Source of the DNA: Rhizobium sophoriradicis
Lineage (GTDB): Bacteria > Pseudomonadota > Alphaproteobacteria > Rhizobiales > Rhizobiaceae
Direction of reading: 5' to 3'
Length of the DNA: 64,000 nt
Assembly: GCF_003939025.1 (NCBI RefSeq)
Contig: NZ_RQIH01000005.1
Coordinates: forward strand, 62,001 to 126,000
Shown here: positions 8,718-18,042 of the stretch, piece after piece
Layout: every line of letters starts with the position of its first letter
Numbering within the stretch: the stretch's first letter is position 1
Position numbers and translations under genes: made by a program
The notes under the pieces: generated by a model
Told to the model about the DNA's origin: nothing
Databases searched by the model: none
What the model saw: only the letters and a program-made list of their open reading frames with translations

Positions 8718-9713
8718 TCAGGCTCCGAGAACGATGTTGGCGGCACTTTCCTTCAGCTCGACGCCGAAGGCGCGCTGATAATGCTCGGCCACCAGCGGCC
8801 GCTCCAGCTCATCGCACTTGTTGAGGAAGGTGGTGCGGAAGGCAAAGGCGAGATCGCCGAAGATCTCGGCGTTCTCAGCCCAGGTAATGACCGTGCGCGG
8901 GCTCATCACGGTGGAGAGGTCGCCGTTCATGAAGGCGGCACGCGTCAGGTCGGCAACCCGCACCATCTTCGACACGGTCTCGCGGCCTTCCCTGTCCTTG
9001 CCGAAGCTCTTCACCTTGGCGGCGACAATATTCACTTCGTGATCGTGCGGCAGGTAGTTCAGCGTCGTGACGATCGACCAGCGGTCCATCTGCGCCTGGT
9101 TGATCTGCTGCGTGCCGTGATAAAGGCCTGTGGTATCGCCGAGGCCGATCGTATTGGCGGTCGCAAACAGGCGGAAAGCCGGGTGCGGCCGGATGACGCG
9201 GCTCTGGTCGAGCAGCGTCAGGCGGCCGGAGGATTCGAGCACGCGCTGGATGACGAACATCACGTCGGGACGGCCGGCATCATATTCGTCGAAGACGAGC
9301 GCGACATTGTGCTGATAGGCCCAGGGCAGGATACCGTCCTTAAATTCGGTGACCTGCAGCCCGTCCTTGACGACGATGGCGTCCTTGCCGACGAGATCGA
9401 TACGGCTGACATGGCTGTCGAGGTTGATGCGCACGCAGGGCCAGTTAAGCCGTGCCGCCACCTGTTCGATATGCGAGGACTTGCCGGTGCCGTGATAGCC
9501 GGAGATCATCACGCGTCGGTTATGGGCAAAGCCTGCGAGAATGGCGAGCGTCGTGTCGCGGTCGAACAGATAGTCGGGATCGAGGTCCGGCACATAGGCG
9601 TCGCCCTTGCTGTAGGCGGGGACGCGGATGTCCGAATCGATGCCGAAGGTCTCGCGAACCGAAACGGTGGTGTCGGGCAGTTCAGATATATCCAGGTCGA
9701 TCTTGCTCATCAT
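8718..9713 (-). CDS. cobS: Cobaltochelatase subunit CobS
   Basis: The AAA+ ATPase subunit of aerobic cobaltochelatase, which forms a ring with CobT and powers cobalt insertion by CobN. The 331 residues contain Walker [10 protein letters not shown] near residue 71, Walker [15 protein letters not shown], and the sensor region [20 protein letters not shown]. The N terminus ([24 protein letters not shown]) is typical of CobS. Two ATG codons in a row, at 9713 and 9710, could serve as the start. No cobalamin riboswitch box is visible upstream. Confidence 0.97.
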   Translation of the reverse strand: MMSKIDLDISELPDTTVSVRETFGIDSDIRVPAYSKGDAYVPDLDPDYLFDRDTTLAILAGFAHNRRVMISGYHGTGKSSHIEQVAARLNWPCVRINLDSHVSRIDLVGKDAIVVKDGLQVTEFKDGILPWAYQHNVALVFDEYDAGRPDVMFVIQRVLESSGRLTLLDQSRVIRPHPAFRLFATANTIGLGDTTGLYHGTQQINQAQMDRWSIVTTLNYLPHDHEVNIVAAKVKSFGKDREGRETVSKMVRVADLTRAAFMNGDLSTVMSPRTVITWAENAEIFGDLAFAFRTTFLNKCDELERPLVAEHYQRAFGVELKESAANIVLGA

Positions 9714-10015
9714 GTCTCCAAGGCGGGTGATGCCACCCGGCCATACTGTCTCAGGCCATGTCGCAACCGTGACGCCGCGATTATCTCCGCGCCCGTCCAG
9801 GTCGGAACGTCGGCGATACTTCTCCGGGACTGAAACGAAACCTCGGCGGGATGATGTCCGCTTGCGAGCATTCTTGAAAGAGTCCCGGACAAGAAACGCC
9901 GCGTCCGGAAGGTCGGCGGAGGCGATGGGTAAACACGCAGATAGGAGCCGCGTTTGCCTGCGGCCTCAGCCGAGTTGGACCATACCCGATTGAAGCCTAA
10001 GAGCAAGGACGGGAA
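9714..10015. other. Intergenic region without a supported gene
   Basis: This 302-base stretch separates cobS from the J-domain gene on the same strand. A 98-residue minus-strand frame (9710-10006) overlaps cobS by ATGA but has a composition typical of chance GC-rich frames and no recognisable domain. The cobS promoter is expected here; I found no clear -35/-10 pair and no cobalamin riboswitch box. Confidence 0.5.
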
Positions 10016-10633
10016 TTAACAAAAACCGTTCTGCTTCAACAATTGATAAGCCTGGATAACGGCGCGGAAGCGCTCCTCCGAGCCGCGGTCGCCGCCATTG
10101 GCATCCGGATGGTGCTTCTTGACCAGCTCCTTATAGCGGCTCTTGATCTCCGCCGACGTCGCATTGGCGTGCAGCCCCATCGTATCGAAAGCCTTGCTTT
10201 CCAGCGACTTCAGCTTGCGCGCCTGGGGAAAACGCGGGCCGCTGCCCTTGCCGCCTTCCTTGACGAAACCGAAGGGATCGCGAACGCGGGTATAGGCGCC
10301 GGAGCGGACTTCCGAATGCAGCGGACTGTCCTTCGCCGACTTGTTGACGCCGACGGTCCATGTCGGCCGATGGCCGGTGATCGCCTCTTTCTGATATCGG
10401 GCGATCTCGCCGTCCGAAAGGCCGGAAAAATAATTGTAGCCCTTGTTGTATTCCTTGACGTGCTCGAAACAGAACAAAAAGAACTGGCCCTCCGCATTGC
10501 GTCCGACAGGAGCGCGATGCGAACCTTTCTTGTCGCAGCCGTCCCACTGGCAGGTAGGCGGCGCCTGCTCTGCCTCCTGCTCGCGTTTGCGGCGTGTTCG
10601 GATGCGATCGAAATATTTGGAATCAAGTCTCAT
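10016..10633 (-). CDS. J-domain protein with N-terminal Cys/His segment
   Basis: A protein of 205 residues whose last 60 or so form a J domain (FDTMGLHANATSAEIKSRYKELVKKHHPDANGG) with the essential HPD at residues 175-177. J domains stimulate DnaK-type chaperones. Unlike DnaJ, the J domain is at the C terminus. The N-terminal part has C28, C33, H39, C55 and H58, which could form a zinc site, and reads like the DnaJ-type molecular chaperone common in rhizobia next to bolA. I took the ATG at 10633; the open frame continues to 10972 but overlaps the divergent bolA. Client and partner are unknown. Confidence 0.85.
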   Translation of the reverse strand: MRLDSKYFDRIRTRRKREQEAEQAPPTCQWDGCDKKGSHRAPVGRNAEGQFFLFCFEHVKEYNKGYNYFSGLSDGEIARYQKEAITGHRPTWTVGVNKSAKDSPLHSEVRSGAYTRVRDPFGFVKEGGKGSGPRFPQARKLKSLESKAFDTMGLHANATSAEIKSRYKELVKKHHPDANGGDRGSEERFRAVIQAYQLLKQNGFC

Positions 10634-10738
10634 GGCGGCGCTAATTATGGGGCTGTCGGAAGGCGACAACAAGAATTGACAAATGGGAATGTTGCTGGCT
10701 TGGTGGGAACCCCTTTCGCGCAACAGCAAGACCGGATG

Positions 10739-11020
10739 ATGACCCTCAGGACCCGCATCGAAGAAAAACTTGTCGAAGCCTTCGCGCCCGAACGCCTGAG
10801 CGTCATCGACGAAAGCCACCTGCATGCCGGCCATCAGCCCGATATCACAGGCACCGGCGAAACCCACATGCGGGTGAGGATCGTTTCGGCGAAATTTGCC
10901 GGCCTGTCGCGGCTGGCGCGCCACCGCGCCATCACGGATCTGCTGAAACCGGAGCTCGATGCCGGCCTGCATGCGCTGGCCGTCGAACCGGCAGCACCGG
11001 GCGAGGCGACGCGATGGTAG
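10739..11020 (+). CDS. BolA family protein
   Basis: A protein of 93 residues with the BolA (class II KH-like) fold pattern: an N-terminal helix TLRTRIEEKLVEAFAPERLSVIDES, then HMRVRIVSAKFAGLSRLARHRAI with the RLARHR helix-turn-helix-like motif, and HALAVEPAAP at the end. BolA proteins partner with monothiol glutaredoxins in iron-sulfur and iron signalling. A Met codon at 10736 immediately upstream is an alternative start. It is divergent from the J-domain gene, 102-105 bases apart, an arrangement that suggests a shared control region. It converges on the CNNM transporter gene. Confidence 0.88.
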   Translation: MTLRTRIEEKLVEAFAPERLSVIDESHLHAGHQPDITGTGETHMRVRIVSAKFAGLSRLARHRAITDLLKPELDAGLHALAVEPAAPGEATRW

Positions 11021-11062
11021 CAGCGCCTATATGGGGAATGGTCGCCGGCGATCCAAGCGGGA

Positions 11063-12373
11063 TCAGGCCGGCTTTGCGCCGTCTTCCCCGGCGGGACGGA
11101 TGCGCAGCTTGGTGATGCGGTTCTTCTCCCGCTTCATGACGACAAAACGTTTGCCATAAAAGGTGAAGGCCTGGCGCTCTTCCGGAATGGTCATCGATTC
11201 ATGGATGACGAGGCCCGCGATCGTCGTCGCCTCCTCGTCAGGCAGGTTCCAATCGAGCGCACGGTTCAGGTCGCGGATCGGCACGCCGCCATCGACGACG
11301 ACCGAACCATCCGCCTCCTGGCGCACGCCCTGAATCTCGATGTCGTGCTCGTCGGAAATGTCGCCGACGATTTCCTCGAGAATATCCTCGAGCGTGACGA
11401 TGCCCTGGACCTCGCCATATTCGTCGACGACGACGGCGAAATGCTGTTTGCGGCGCAGGAAGGCATTGAGCTGGTCTTCGAGGTTGGTGCTGTCGGGCAC
11501 GAACCACGGCTTCTGCGCGATCTTGACGATATCGAGATTCTGCGGCTCCATGTTTGGCTCGGCCAGCGCCCGCAAGAGATCCTTGGCGTGAACGACACCG
11601 ATGATGTTGTCGATCGTGCCGCGCCACAGCGGCATGCGCGTATAAGGGCTTTCGAGGATGGCGCGCACCACCGCCTCCGGCGGATCGTCGGCATTGATCG
11701 CCCGCATCTTCGTGCGGTGGACCATGATATCAGACAGTTCCAGCTCGCCGAGATCGAGCACGCCGCCGAGGCGATCGCGGTCGGCCTTCACCACCGACCC
11801 CTCGCGATGCAGCAGATCGACGGCGCCGCGCAATTCCTCATGGGCCGTCAGCATCGAGACCTCCCGCGAGAGATTGATGCCGAACAGCGCAAGAATCCGC
11901 CGCACGATGCCGTTAACGAAGGAGGAAATCGGACCGACGACGGTGACGAAAAGCCTGGTCGGAAGCGCGACCGCGAGGGCGAAGCGCTCGGGCGCCGATA
12001 TCGCCCAGCTCTTCGGCAGCACTTCCGCGAAAATGACCAGGATGACGGTCATCGCCAGCGTCGCCAGCGCCACGCCGGAACTGCCGAACAGCCCGAGAAA
12101 CAGGCTGGTGGCGATCGACGACGACAGGATGTTGGCGAGATTGTTGCCGATCAGCATCGCGCCGATCAGCCGGTCGCGTCGCTCGATCAGCTGGCGGACG
12201 AGGCCGGCGCGCTCGTCGCCGTTGACCTCAAGCGTATGGATGCGACTGCGCGACACGGCGGTCAGCGCGGTTTCCGAGCCGGAGAAGAAGGCGGACGTCA
12301 GCACGAGCGCCGTGATCGAAAGGATCTCCGGCCAATATGTCGTGAGAAATGCCAGAGCGCCTTCGACTGTCAT
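11063..12373 (-). CDS. CNNM/CorC-type membrane protein (HlyC/CorC family)
   Basis: A membrane protein of 436 residues. An N-terminal DUF21 domain with about four helices (EILSITALVLTSAFFSGSETALTAVS is the hallmark) is followed by a pair of CBS domains (near residues 205-330, with MVHRTKMRAI and VVDEYGEVQGIVTLEDILEEIVG) and a C-terminal CorC_HlyC transporter-associated domain (DIEIQGVRQEADGSVVVDGGVPIRDLNRAL). Family members are linked to magnesium and cobalt efflux; the haemolysin name is historical. Its start overlaps the aroB stop by one base, so it is translationally coupled to aroB as the third gene of the aroK operon. Confidence 0.9.
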   Translation of the reverse strand: MTVEGALAFLTTYWPEILSITALVLTSAFFSGSETALTAVSRSRIHTLEVNGDERAGLVRQLIERRDRLIGAMLIGNNLANILSSSIATSLFLGLFGSSGVALATLAMTVILVIFAEVLPKSWAISAPERFALAVALPTRLFVTVVGPISSFVNGIVRRILALFGINLSREVSMLTAHEELRGAVDLLHREGSVVKADRDRLGGVLDLGELELSDIMVHRTKMRAINADDPPEAVVRAILESPYTRMPLWRGTIDNIIGVVHAKDLLRALAEPNMEPQNLDIVKIAQKPWFVPDSTNLEDQLNAFLRRKQHFAVVVDEYGEVQGIVTLEDILEEIVGDISDEHDIEIQGVRQEADGSVVVDGGVPIRDLNRALDWNLPDEEATTIAGLVIHESMTIPEERQAFTFYGKRFVVMKREKNRITKLRIRPAGEDGAKPA

Positions 12374-13503
12374 CAGGGATGTTTTTCCCGGAGAAAGCTG
12401 ATCACCTCGGAGGCCGGAACGTCGTCAGCGACGAAGGACTGGCCAATACCGCGCGTCAGGATGAAGGTGAGCTTGCCGCCCTTGACCTTCTTGTCCTGCG
12501 CGATCGCCTCCATCAGCACCTCAGCCGGCGGCAGCTCGCCCGGAATTTCGGCCATCCGGGTCGGCAAGCCGACCGCCTGCAGATGCCGCGCGACGCGGCG
12601 CGCATCGTCTGGGCTTGCGAGGTTCATCCGTGCGGAGAATTCATGCGCCAGCACCATGCCGATCGAAACGCCTTCGCCGTGCACAAGGCGGCGGCTGTCA
12701 TAGGCGGTCGCCGCTTCCAGCGCATGGCCGAAGGTGTGGCCGAGATTGAGCAATGCCCTTTGGCCGTTCTCGCGCTCGTCGGCGACGACGACATCGGCCT
12801 TTGCCTGGCAGCTTGTGGCGATCGCTTCGATGCGCGCAGAACCACCTGTAAAAACCGCCTTCCAGTTCGCTTCCAGCCAAGCGAAGAAATCCGGCTTGTC
12901 GATCAGCCCGTATTTCGCCACCTCGGCGTAACCGGCGCGGAATTCCCGTTCGCTCAGCGTGTTCAGCACGTCGGTGTCGGCGAGGACGAGGTCCGGCTGG
13001 TGAAAGACGCCGATCAGGTTTTTGCCGTGGCGGGAATTGATGCCGGTCTTGCCGCCGACGGAGGAATCGACCTGCGCCAGCAGCGAGGTCGGCACCTGCA
13101 CGAAGCGCACGCCGCGACGCACAATGCCGGCCGCAAACCCCGAGAGGTCGCCGATGACGCCGCCGCCGAGCGCGAGGACGCAGTCGTTGCGCTCGACGCG
13201 GGCTTCCAGCACCTTGTCGCAGGCCGTCATCAGATGTTCGAAACTCTTCGTCTTCTCGCCGGCCGGCAGCACGACGGCAGCCGAGGCGATGCCCGCCGCA
13301 TCGAGGCTGGCAACGAGGGCGTCGAGATACAGCGGAGCGACATGTTCGTCGGTGATGACAGCCGCCTTGCGGCCCTTGAGGCGCGAAGCGATCTCGGCCC
13401 CGGCCCGCGCAATCAGCCCCGGCCCGATCAGGATGTCGTAGGCGCGCTCGCCGAGCGGCACATGCACGGTCTGGACGGCCGACGCGGAGCTTATCGCATT
13501 CAT
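12373..13503 (-). CDS. aroB: 3-dehydroquinate synthase
   Basis: It catalyses the second shikimate-pathway step, converting DAHP to 3-dehydroquinate with NAD+ and a divalent metal. The 376 residues carry the NAD-binding GGGVIGDLSGFAAGIVRRGVR, the substrate loop PTSLLAQVDSSVGGKTGIN, and metal-ligand segments LNLGHTFGHALE and LVHGEGVSIGMVLAHEFS. The length is normal. It overlaps aroK by four bases (ATGA) and the next gene by one base, so aroK-aroB-CNNM is a tightly coupled operon. Confidence 0.97.
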   Translation of the reverse strand: MNAISSASAVQTVHVPLGERAYDILIGPGLIARAGAEIASRLKGRKAAVITDEHVAPLYLDALVASLDAAGIASAAVVLPAGEKTKSFEHLMTACDKVLEARVERNDCVLALGGGVIGDLSGFAAGIVRRGVRFVQVPTSLLAQVDSSVGGKTGINSRHGKNLIGVFHQPDLVLADTDVLNTLSEREFRAGYAEVAKYGLIDKPDFFAWLEANWKAVFTGGSARIEAIATSCQAKADVVVADERENGQRALLNLGHTFGHALEAATAYDSRRLVHGEGVSIGMVLAHEFSARMNLASPDDARRVARHLQAVGLPTRMAEIPGELPPAEVLMEAIAQDKKVKGGKLTFILTRGIGQSFVADDVPASEVISFLREKHP

Positions 13504-14090
13504 GACACTGTATTTTCCTTCTGAGCTTCGATCATCGCCTTCAGCACCTCGTCGGCCATGATTTCCTTGCGCACGTCGCGCGAGAGCACGGTAAGATCAG
13601 CCTGAGCGTAGATCGGATACCGTGCGTTCATCAGATTTTCGAGCGTCTGCTTCGGATTTTCGGTCTTGAGCAGCGGCCGCGTGTCGCGTTTGTTGACCCG
13701 TTCCCAGAGCACCTCGAGATCCGCCTTCAGCCAGACCGAAAGGCCGCCCCTCTTGATATGCCTGCGCGTCCGCTCGTTGACGAAGGCGCCGCCGCCGGTG
13801 GAGACGACGCGCGGACCGCTCTTCAGCAGACGCTTCATGACCCGCGTTTCCAGCGCCCGGAACTCGTCCTCACCATAGGCCGCGAATAGTTCGGCGATCG
13901 TCATGCGCGACACCCGCTCGATTTCGTGATCGCTGTCGATGAAGGGAATGCCGAGTTGGCTGGCGACAATGCGCCCGACGGCGGATTTTCCCGCACCCAT
14001 CAGGCCGACGAGGATCAGATTGCGTGAACCGAGCGCGGCGCGAGCTCTGTCTTTCAGGCTGTCAGCAACGGTCAGCAGTGGTTCACTCAT
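13500..14090 (-). CDS. aroK: Shikimate kinase
   Basis: It phosphorylates shikimate at the 3-hydroxyl using ATP in aromatic amino acid synthesis. The protein of 196 residues has the Walker A loop GLMGAGKS near residues 29-36, the substrate motif DSDHEIERVS, VVSTGGGAFVNERTR, and the lid region RDTRPLLKTENP. I prefer the ATG at 14090 (MSEPLLTVADSL) over a GTG at 14102 in the same frame; neither has a strong ribosome site. It is the first gene of the aroK-aroB operon and is divergent from the small membrane gene at 14239. Confidence 0.95.
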   Translation of the reverse strand: MSEPLLTVADSLKDRARAALGSRNLILVGLMGAGKSAVGRIVASQLGIPFIDSDHEIERVSRMTIAELFAAYGEDEFRALETRVMKRLLKSGPRVVSTGGGAFVNERTRRHIKRGGLSVWLKADLEVLWERVNKRDTRPLLKTENPKQTLENLMNARYPIYAQADLTVLSRDVRKEIMADEVLKAMIEAQKENTVS

Positions 14091-14238
14091 CGGTCCATTC
14101 ACACTTTGTTTGCAAACCGTATCGACAAATGCAGGTGGAGCGTCAAGTCGCCGTCAAGGGAATCATCGCTTGAATACCGCTTCTTGCGCTGTCAGATACG
14201 CTTCTTATAACAGAAGCAGAGCATGAAGGAGTTGCCGG

Positions 14239-14415
14239 ATGCCGACCCTGTTCCGTTTTCTGTTCGTCTGCGCGATCCTCGCCGGGACGGTTTACGGAGC
14301 GATGTGGGCGCTTGCGACCTTCGTGGAGCCCGAGCCGCGCGACGTGACGATCCGCATTCCGTCCGAGCGGGTCAATCCGCCGCCGACGGGCACGATCGAC
14401 ACCACCGGGAAGTGA
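14239..14415 (+). CDS. Small single-pass membrane protein (58 residues)
   Basis: The frame reads [19 protein letters not shown] and on through [17 protein letters not shown], ending in a proline-rich tail ([16 protein letters not shown]). One hydrophobic helix (residues 4-27) is followed by a polar tail, predicted to lie outside. AGGAG sits eight bases before the ATG, a good ribosome site. The stop is five bases before the xerD ATG, so the two are co-transcribed. No function is known to me; short proteins of this type are a common companion of xerD in rhizobia (recollection, not checked). Confidence 0.72.
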   Translation: MPTLFRFLFVCAILAGTVYGAMWALATFVEPEPRDVTIRIPSERVNPPPTGTIDTTGK

Positions 14416-14420
14416 GAGAC

Positions 14421-15374
14421 ATGAGGGATCTCGGCCGCGTCCATGTGGAATCCTTCCTGGAAATGATGAGCGCCGAACGCGGTGCCGCCGTTAACACGCT
14501 GCAATCCTATGAGCGCGACCTCGATGACATCAGGTCCTTCCTGAACGGCCGCAGCATAAGGTTGACCGAAGCCGTCTCCGCCGACCTTTCCGCCTATCTC
14601 GCCTCGCTTGCCAGCCAGGGTTTCAAGCCCTCTTCGCAGGCACGCCGGCTCGCGGCCATGCGGCAGTTCTATAAGTTCCTCTACGCCGAAGGCATTCGCA
14701 CCGACGATCCTACAGGCGTGCTCGACGCGCCGAAGAAAGGCCGGCCGCTGCCGAAGACGATGGGGGTCGAGGAGGTCGGCAGGCTGCTGTCGCAGGCGCA
14801 GGCCGAGGCCGACGACCCGGCCCCGGGCCAGTTGCAGCGCCTGCGCATGCTGGCGCTGCTGGAACTGCTCTATGCCACCGGCATGCGTGTCAGCGAACTG
14901 GTCTCGCTTCCCGCCCGCGTCCTCGACCAGGAGGGCCGCTTCCTGATGATCCGCGGCAAGGGCAACAAGGAGCGGCTGGTGCCGTTGTCGCTCTCGGCGA
15001 TCAGAGCTTTGAAATCCTACGGCGGCCTGCTGGCTGCCGAAAATGCCGCGGCAAAGGAGCCGCAGGAAAGCCCCTGGCTGTTTCCGGCCGCCTCGAAGGA
15101 GGGCTATCTGCCGCGTCAGGTTTTTGCGCGAGACCTGAAGAACCTGGCGATCCGCGCCGGCCTGACGCCGTCGCTGATCTCGCCGCACGTCATGCGCCAC
15201 GCCTTTGCCAGCCATCTGCTCGCCAACGGCGCCGACCTGCGCGTCGTGCAGGAACTCCTCGGCCATTCGGACATTTCGACCACACAGATCTACACACATG
15301 TGCTGGAAGAGAGGCTGCAGCAGCTCGTCCAGACGCATCACCCCCTTGCCAAACAGGCGAAAAAGCACGAATAG
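14421..15374 (+). CDS. xerD: Tyrosine recombinase XerD
   Basis: A site-specific recombinase of 317 residues that with XerC resolves chromosome dimers at dif. The N-terminal SAM-like domain ([26 protein letters not shown]) binds DNA core sites. The catalytic domain has Arg in [13 protein letters not shown], the [12 protein letters not shown] (HxxR) box, and [15 protein letters not shown] with the second histidine and the nucleophilic Tyr. I chose ATG 14421 because the family starts here; the longer frame to 14223 overlaps the small membrane gene in another frame. The context of accA next to it is a housekeeping one, not a genomic island. Confidence 0.93.
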   Translation: MRDLGRVHVESFLEMMSAERGAAVNTLQSYERDLDDIRSFLNGRSIRLTEAVSADLSAYLASLASQGFKPSSQARRLAAMRQFYKFLYAEGIRTDDPTGVLDAPKKGRPLPKTMGVEEVGRLLSQAQAEADDPAPGQLQRLRMLALLELLYATGMRVSELVSLPARVLDQEGRFLMIRGKGNKERLVPLSLSAIRALKSYGGLLAAENAAAKEPQESPWLFPAASKEGYLPRQVFARDLKNLAIRAGLTPSLISPHVMRHAFASHLLANGADLRVVQELLGHSDISTTQIYTHVLEERLQQLVQTHHPLAKQAKKHE

Positions 15375-15436
15375 GACCGGCGACAAGGGGCGGAGCCAGG
15401 AAAACGCCCCGGGCACAAGGAACGGAAACGCACCTC

Positions 15437-16390
15437 ATGCACAATTATCTCGACTTCGAAAAGCCGATCTCCGACCTCGAAGGCAAGATTATCGAACTGA
15501 AGAAGCTCGCCACGGAAGACGAGAGCATCGACACCACCGATGAAATCGGCAGGCTCGAGATCCGCGTCCGCGAGGCGATCGTCGAAATCTATTCCAAGCT
15601 CAATCCCTGGCAGAAGACACAGGTCGCCCGCCATCCGCAGCGCCCGCACTTCGTCGACTACGCCAAGACCCTCTTCCAGGAATTCACGCCGCTCGCCGGC
15701 GATCGCAAGTTTTCCGAGGATGCCGCAATCCAGGCGGGCCTTGCCCGCTTCCGCGGCCAGCCCGTCGCCGTCATAGGCCAGGAAAAGGGCAACGACACCA
15801 AGACCCGCCTGAAGCATAATTTCGGCAGCCCCCGCCCGGAGGGCTACCGCAAGGCGATCCGCATCCTTGAAATGGCCGATCGTTTCGGCCTGCCGGTGAT
15901 TTCGCTGGTGGATACGGCAGGCGCCTATCCCGGCGTCGGCGCCGAAGAGCGCGGCCAGGCCGAGGCGATCGCCCGCTCGACGGAAATGTGTCTCGGCGTC
16001 AAGGTTCCCCTCGTTTCCGTCGTCATCGGCGAAGGCGGCTCGGGCGGCGCGATCGCCATCGCCACCGGCAACAAGGTCTATATGCTCGAGCATTCGATCT
16101 ACAGCGTCATCTCGCCGGAAGGGGCCGCCTCCATTCTCTGGCGCGATTCGACCCGCGCCCGGGAAGCGGCGACCAACATGAAGATCACCGCCGAAGACCT
16201 GAAATCGCTCGGCGTCATCGATGGTATCATTTCCGAGCCGCTCGGCGGCGCCCATCGCGATCCCGACAGCGTCATTGCCGCAACGGGCGATGTGATCGCC
16301 AATGCGCTGGCCGAAATGGCATCCCGCTCCGGCGAACAATTGCGCAACGAACGGCGCCAGAAATTCCTCAACATGGGCCGAAATCTGTAA
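15437..16390 (+). CDS. accA: Acetyl-CoA carboxylase, carboxyltransferase subunit alpha
   Basis: It forms the carboxyltransferase with AccD and makes malonyl-CoA from carboxybiotin and acetyl-CoA, the committed step of fatty acid synthesis. The 317 residues start with [18 protein letters not shown] and contain the crotonase-like core: [46 protein letters not shown], and [20 protein letters not shown] with [12 protein letters not shown]. These are all diagnostic. It follows xerD by 62 bases on the same strand. Confidence 0.97.
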   Translation: MHNYLDFEKPISDLEGKIIELKKLATEDESIDTTDEIGRLEIRVREAIVEIYSKLNPWQKTQVARHPQRPHFVDYAKTLFQEFTPLAGDRKFSEDAAIQAGLARFRGQPVAVIGQEKGNDTKTRLKHNFGSPRPEGYRKAIRILEMADRFGLPVISLVDTAGAYPGVGAEERGQAEAIARSTEMCLGVKVPLVSVVIGEGGSGGAIAIATGNKVYMLEHSIYSVISPEGAASILWRDSTRAREAATNMKITAEDLKSLGVIDGIISEPLGGAHRDPDSVIAATGDVIANALAEMASRSGEQLRNERRQKFLNMGRNL

Positions 16391-16585
16391 GCTAAGCGGC
16401 AGCTCTTTGCCGATTGAGGCCAAACCTTGGCCACATTGATGTTATCTCTGACATTTGCGCTTGCGGGGGCGTTCCTCACACGTCATAGGCTGGTAAGGAT
16501 TTGTGAAGTATAAGCCGCTTATGATTCTGCCTCGTGCCAGGACTCCTTAAGCGACCGGGTCGCACTTCTTTATGGGCTAGTTTGG

Positions 16586-17812
16586 ATGCGCATACGTCAT
16601 TTTGCCTATGTTTCCCTCATCGCGCTGGCTCTGACCGGCTGCAATGACGCGCTGGAGACGGCGCAGGTCGACCTTTCCAAGGTCAAGAACAAGGTCGAGC
16701 AGCCGCTTCCTCCTCATATTCTCGCCGCCATGTCCGCCAAGGGCATGGACCGCAACTCGCCGATCATGATCCGCATCTTCAAGGAAGAAGGTGCCATGGA
16801 GATCTGGAAGGCGAAGACCGACAACCGCTTCGACAAGATTGCCGACTACAAGATCTGCGCCTGGTCCGGCCGTCTCGGCCCGAAGGTCAAGACTGGCGAC
16901 CGGCAGGCGCCGGAAGGTTTCTACGACCTGACACGCGCCAACCTGAACCCCAACTCGAAATATTATCTGGCGATCAACACCGGCTTTCCGAACCGCTACG
17001 ACGCGGCGAACGGCCGAACCGGCTCCGATCTGATGATCCATGGCGCCTGCTCGTCCTCCGGCTGCTATTCGATGACCGACCAGCAGGTGCTGGAGATCTA
17101 TGCCTTTGCCCGCGACGCTTTCAAGGGTGGCCAGGCGACCGTGCAGCTGCAGGCCTTCCCCTTCCGCATGACGGCGGAAAACATGGTCAAGCATCGCCTC
17201 GACAGCAATTACGAGTTCTGGAAGATGCTGAAGGTCGGCTATGACAATTTCGAAGTGACGAAGCGCCCGCCCGAGGTGAACGTCTGCGAGAAGAAATACG
17301 TCTTCAATCAACAGGCAACCGATGGCGGCGCTTTCAATGCCGCCGGCAAATGCCCTGCCATGTCGACGCCGCCGGCGCTGACGGCAGCCCTTGCCTCCTA
17401 TGGCAAGACCTACGATGCCGACTATGCCAAGGCCATGAGCAAATATGACGGCATGGCCTGGTACGACCCGTCCGAAGCCGAGCGCAAGGCGGTGGTCGCC
17501 AAGCTGCGCAAGGGCCGAGAGCTGGCCTTCGCCCCGACCGGCACCTCGTTGGAAGCCGGCCGCATGGTCAAGGTCGCCGAGCTCGAAGATCTGATGGCCA
17601 AGCGCACCGCCCACAGCGTGACCACCCAATCCGCGACAGGCGCCACGCCCGCAACGCCCGCCCAGCCGCAGGCAACGGCCGTCGCGGCCGCAGCCCCTGC
17701 GGTCGTGCCGGTGCCGATGCAGAACCCGCTGGCCTTTACCGCGCCGGAACCGCAGGAAACGGCAGAAGCCGTGACGAAGAAGCCGTTCTGGAAATTCTGG
17801 GCGCGGAACTGA
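16586..17812 (+). CDS. L,D-transpeptidase family lipoprotein (YafK-like)
   Basis: A protein of 408 residues with a lipoprotein signal (VSLIALALTGC, lipobox LTGC near residue 19). The YkuD domain shows H152 and HGACSSSGCYSM with the catalytic Cys160 in the SxGC motif; WSGRLGPKVKTGDRQAPEGFY is the usual upstream part. The pattern LMIHGACSSSGCYSMTD is that of the YafK/DpaA-like murein hydrolase branch, which cleaves or remodels peptidoglycan or Braun-type links. The C-terminal 100 residues are Ala/Pro/Thr-rich and likely disordered. It is 6 bases before the TusA-like gene. Confidence 0.88.
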   Translation: MRIRHFAYVSLIALALTGCNDALETAQVDLSKVKNKVEQPLPPHILAAMSAKGMDRNSPIMIRIFKEEGAMEIWKAKTDNRFDKIADYKICAWSGRLGPKVKTGDRQAPEGFYDLTRANLNPNSKYYLAINTGFPNRYDAANGRTGSDLMIHGACSSSGCYSMTDQQVLEIYAFARDAFKGGQATVQLQAFPFRMTAENMVKHRLDSNYEFWKMLKVGYDNFEVTKRPPEVNVCEKKYVFNQQATDGGAFNAAGKCPAMSTPPALTAALASYGKTYDADYAKAMSKYDGMAWYDPSEAERKAVVAKLRKGRELAFAPTGTSLEAGRMVKVAELEDLMAKRTAHSVTTQSATGATPATPAQPQATAVAAAAPAVVPVPMQNPLAFTAPEPQETAEAVTKKPFWKFWARN

Positions 17813-17817
17813 ACGGC

Positions 17818-18042
17818 TTGAACCCCGTTCTGTACGATCTCCGTGGTCTGAAATGCCCACTGCCCGTGATCAAGACACGCAAAAAGCTTGCCGCCATGGC
17901 AAGCGGTGCGCTCATTCGTGTCGACACCACCGATCCGCTTGCCGTGATCGACATGCCGCATTTTTGCAGTGAGGACGGCCACGAGCTGGTCGAGACCGAA
18001 AAGACCGAAAACGGCCACCGCTTCCTGATCCGCAAGCGCTAA
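17818..18042 (+). CDS. TusA/SirA-like sulfurtransferase
   Basis: A protein of 74 residues with the TusA fold signature LRGLKCPLPVIKTRKKLA, where the Cys in CPLP carries persulfide sulfur, and a C-terminal FCSEDGHELVETEKTENGHRFLIRK. TusA-type proteins hand sulfur to tRNA thiolation, molybdenum cofactor or other acceptors; which one is not evident here. The start is a TTG at 17818, five bases after the stop of the previous gene. No ATG is available that would keep the CPxP segment. Confidence 0.85.
   Translation: MNPVLYDLRGLKCPLPVIKTRKKLAAMASGALIRVDTTDPLAVIDMPHFCSEDGHELVETEKTENGHRFLIRKR

Noticed and set aside
7014..9833. A 939-residue frame antisense to cobT and cobS
   Set aside because: Both sense genes have diagnostic domains; the antisense frame has none.
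9710..10006. A 98-residue frame overlapping cobS by ATGA
   Set aside because: Composition looks like a chance frame, there is no domain or ribosome site, and cobS has its own start. The overlap alone is weak evidence.
9714..10015. Cobalamin riboswitch before cobS
   Set aside because: No B12-box-like sequence on the minus strand in the region.
16424..16438. GGCCAA/TTGGCC inverted repeat after accA
   Set aside because: Loop of only a few bases and no T-run; not convincing as a terminator.
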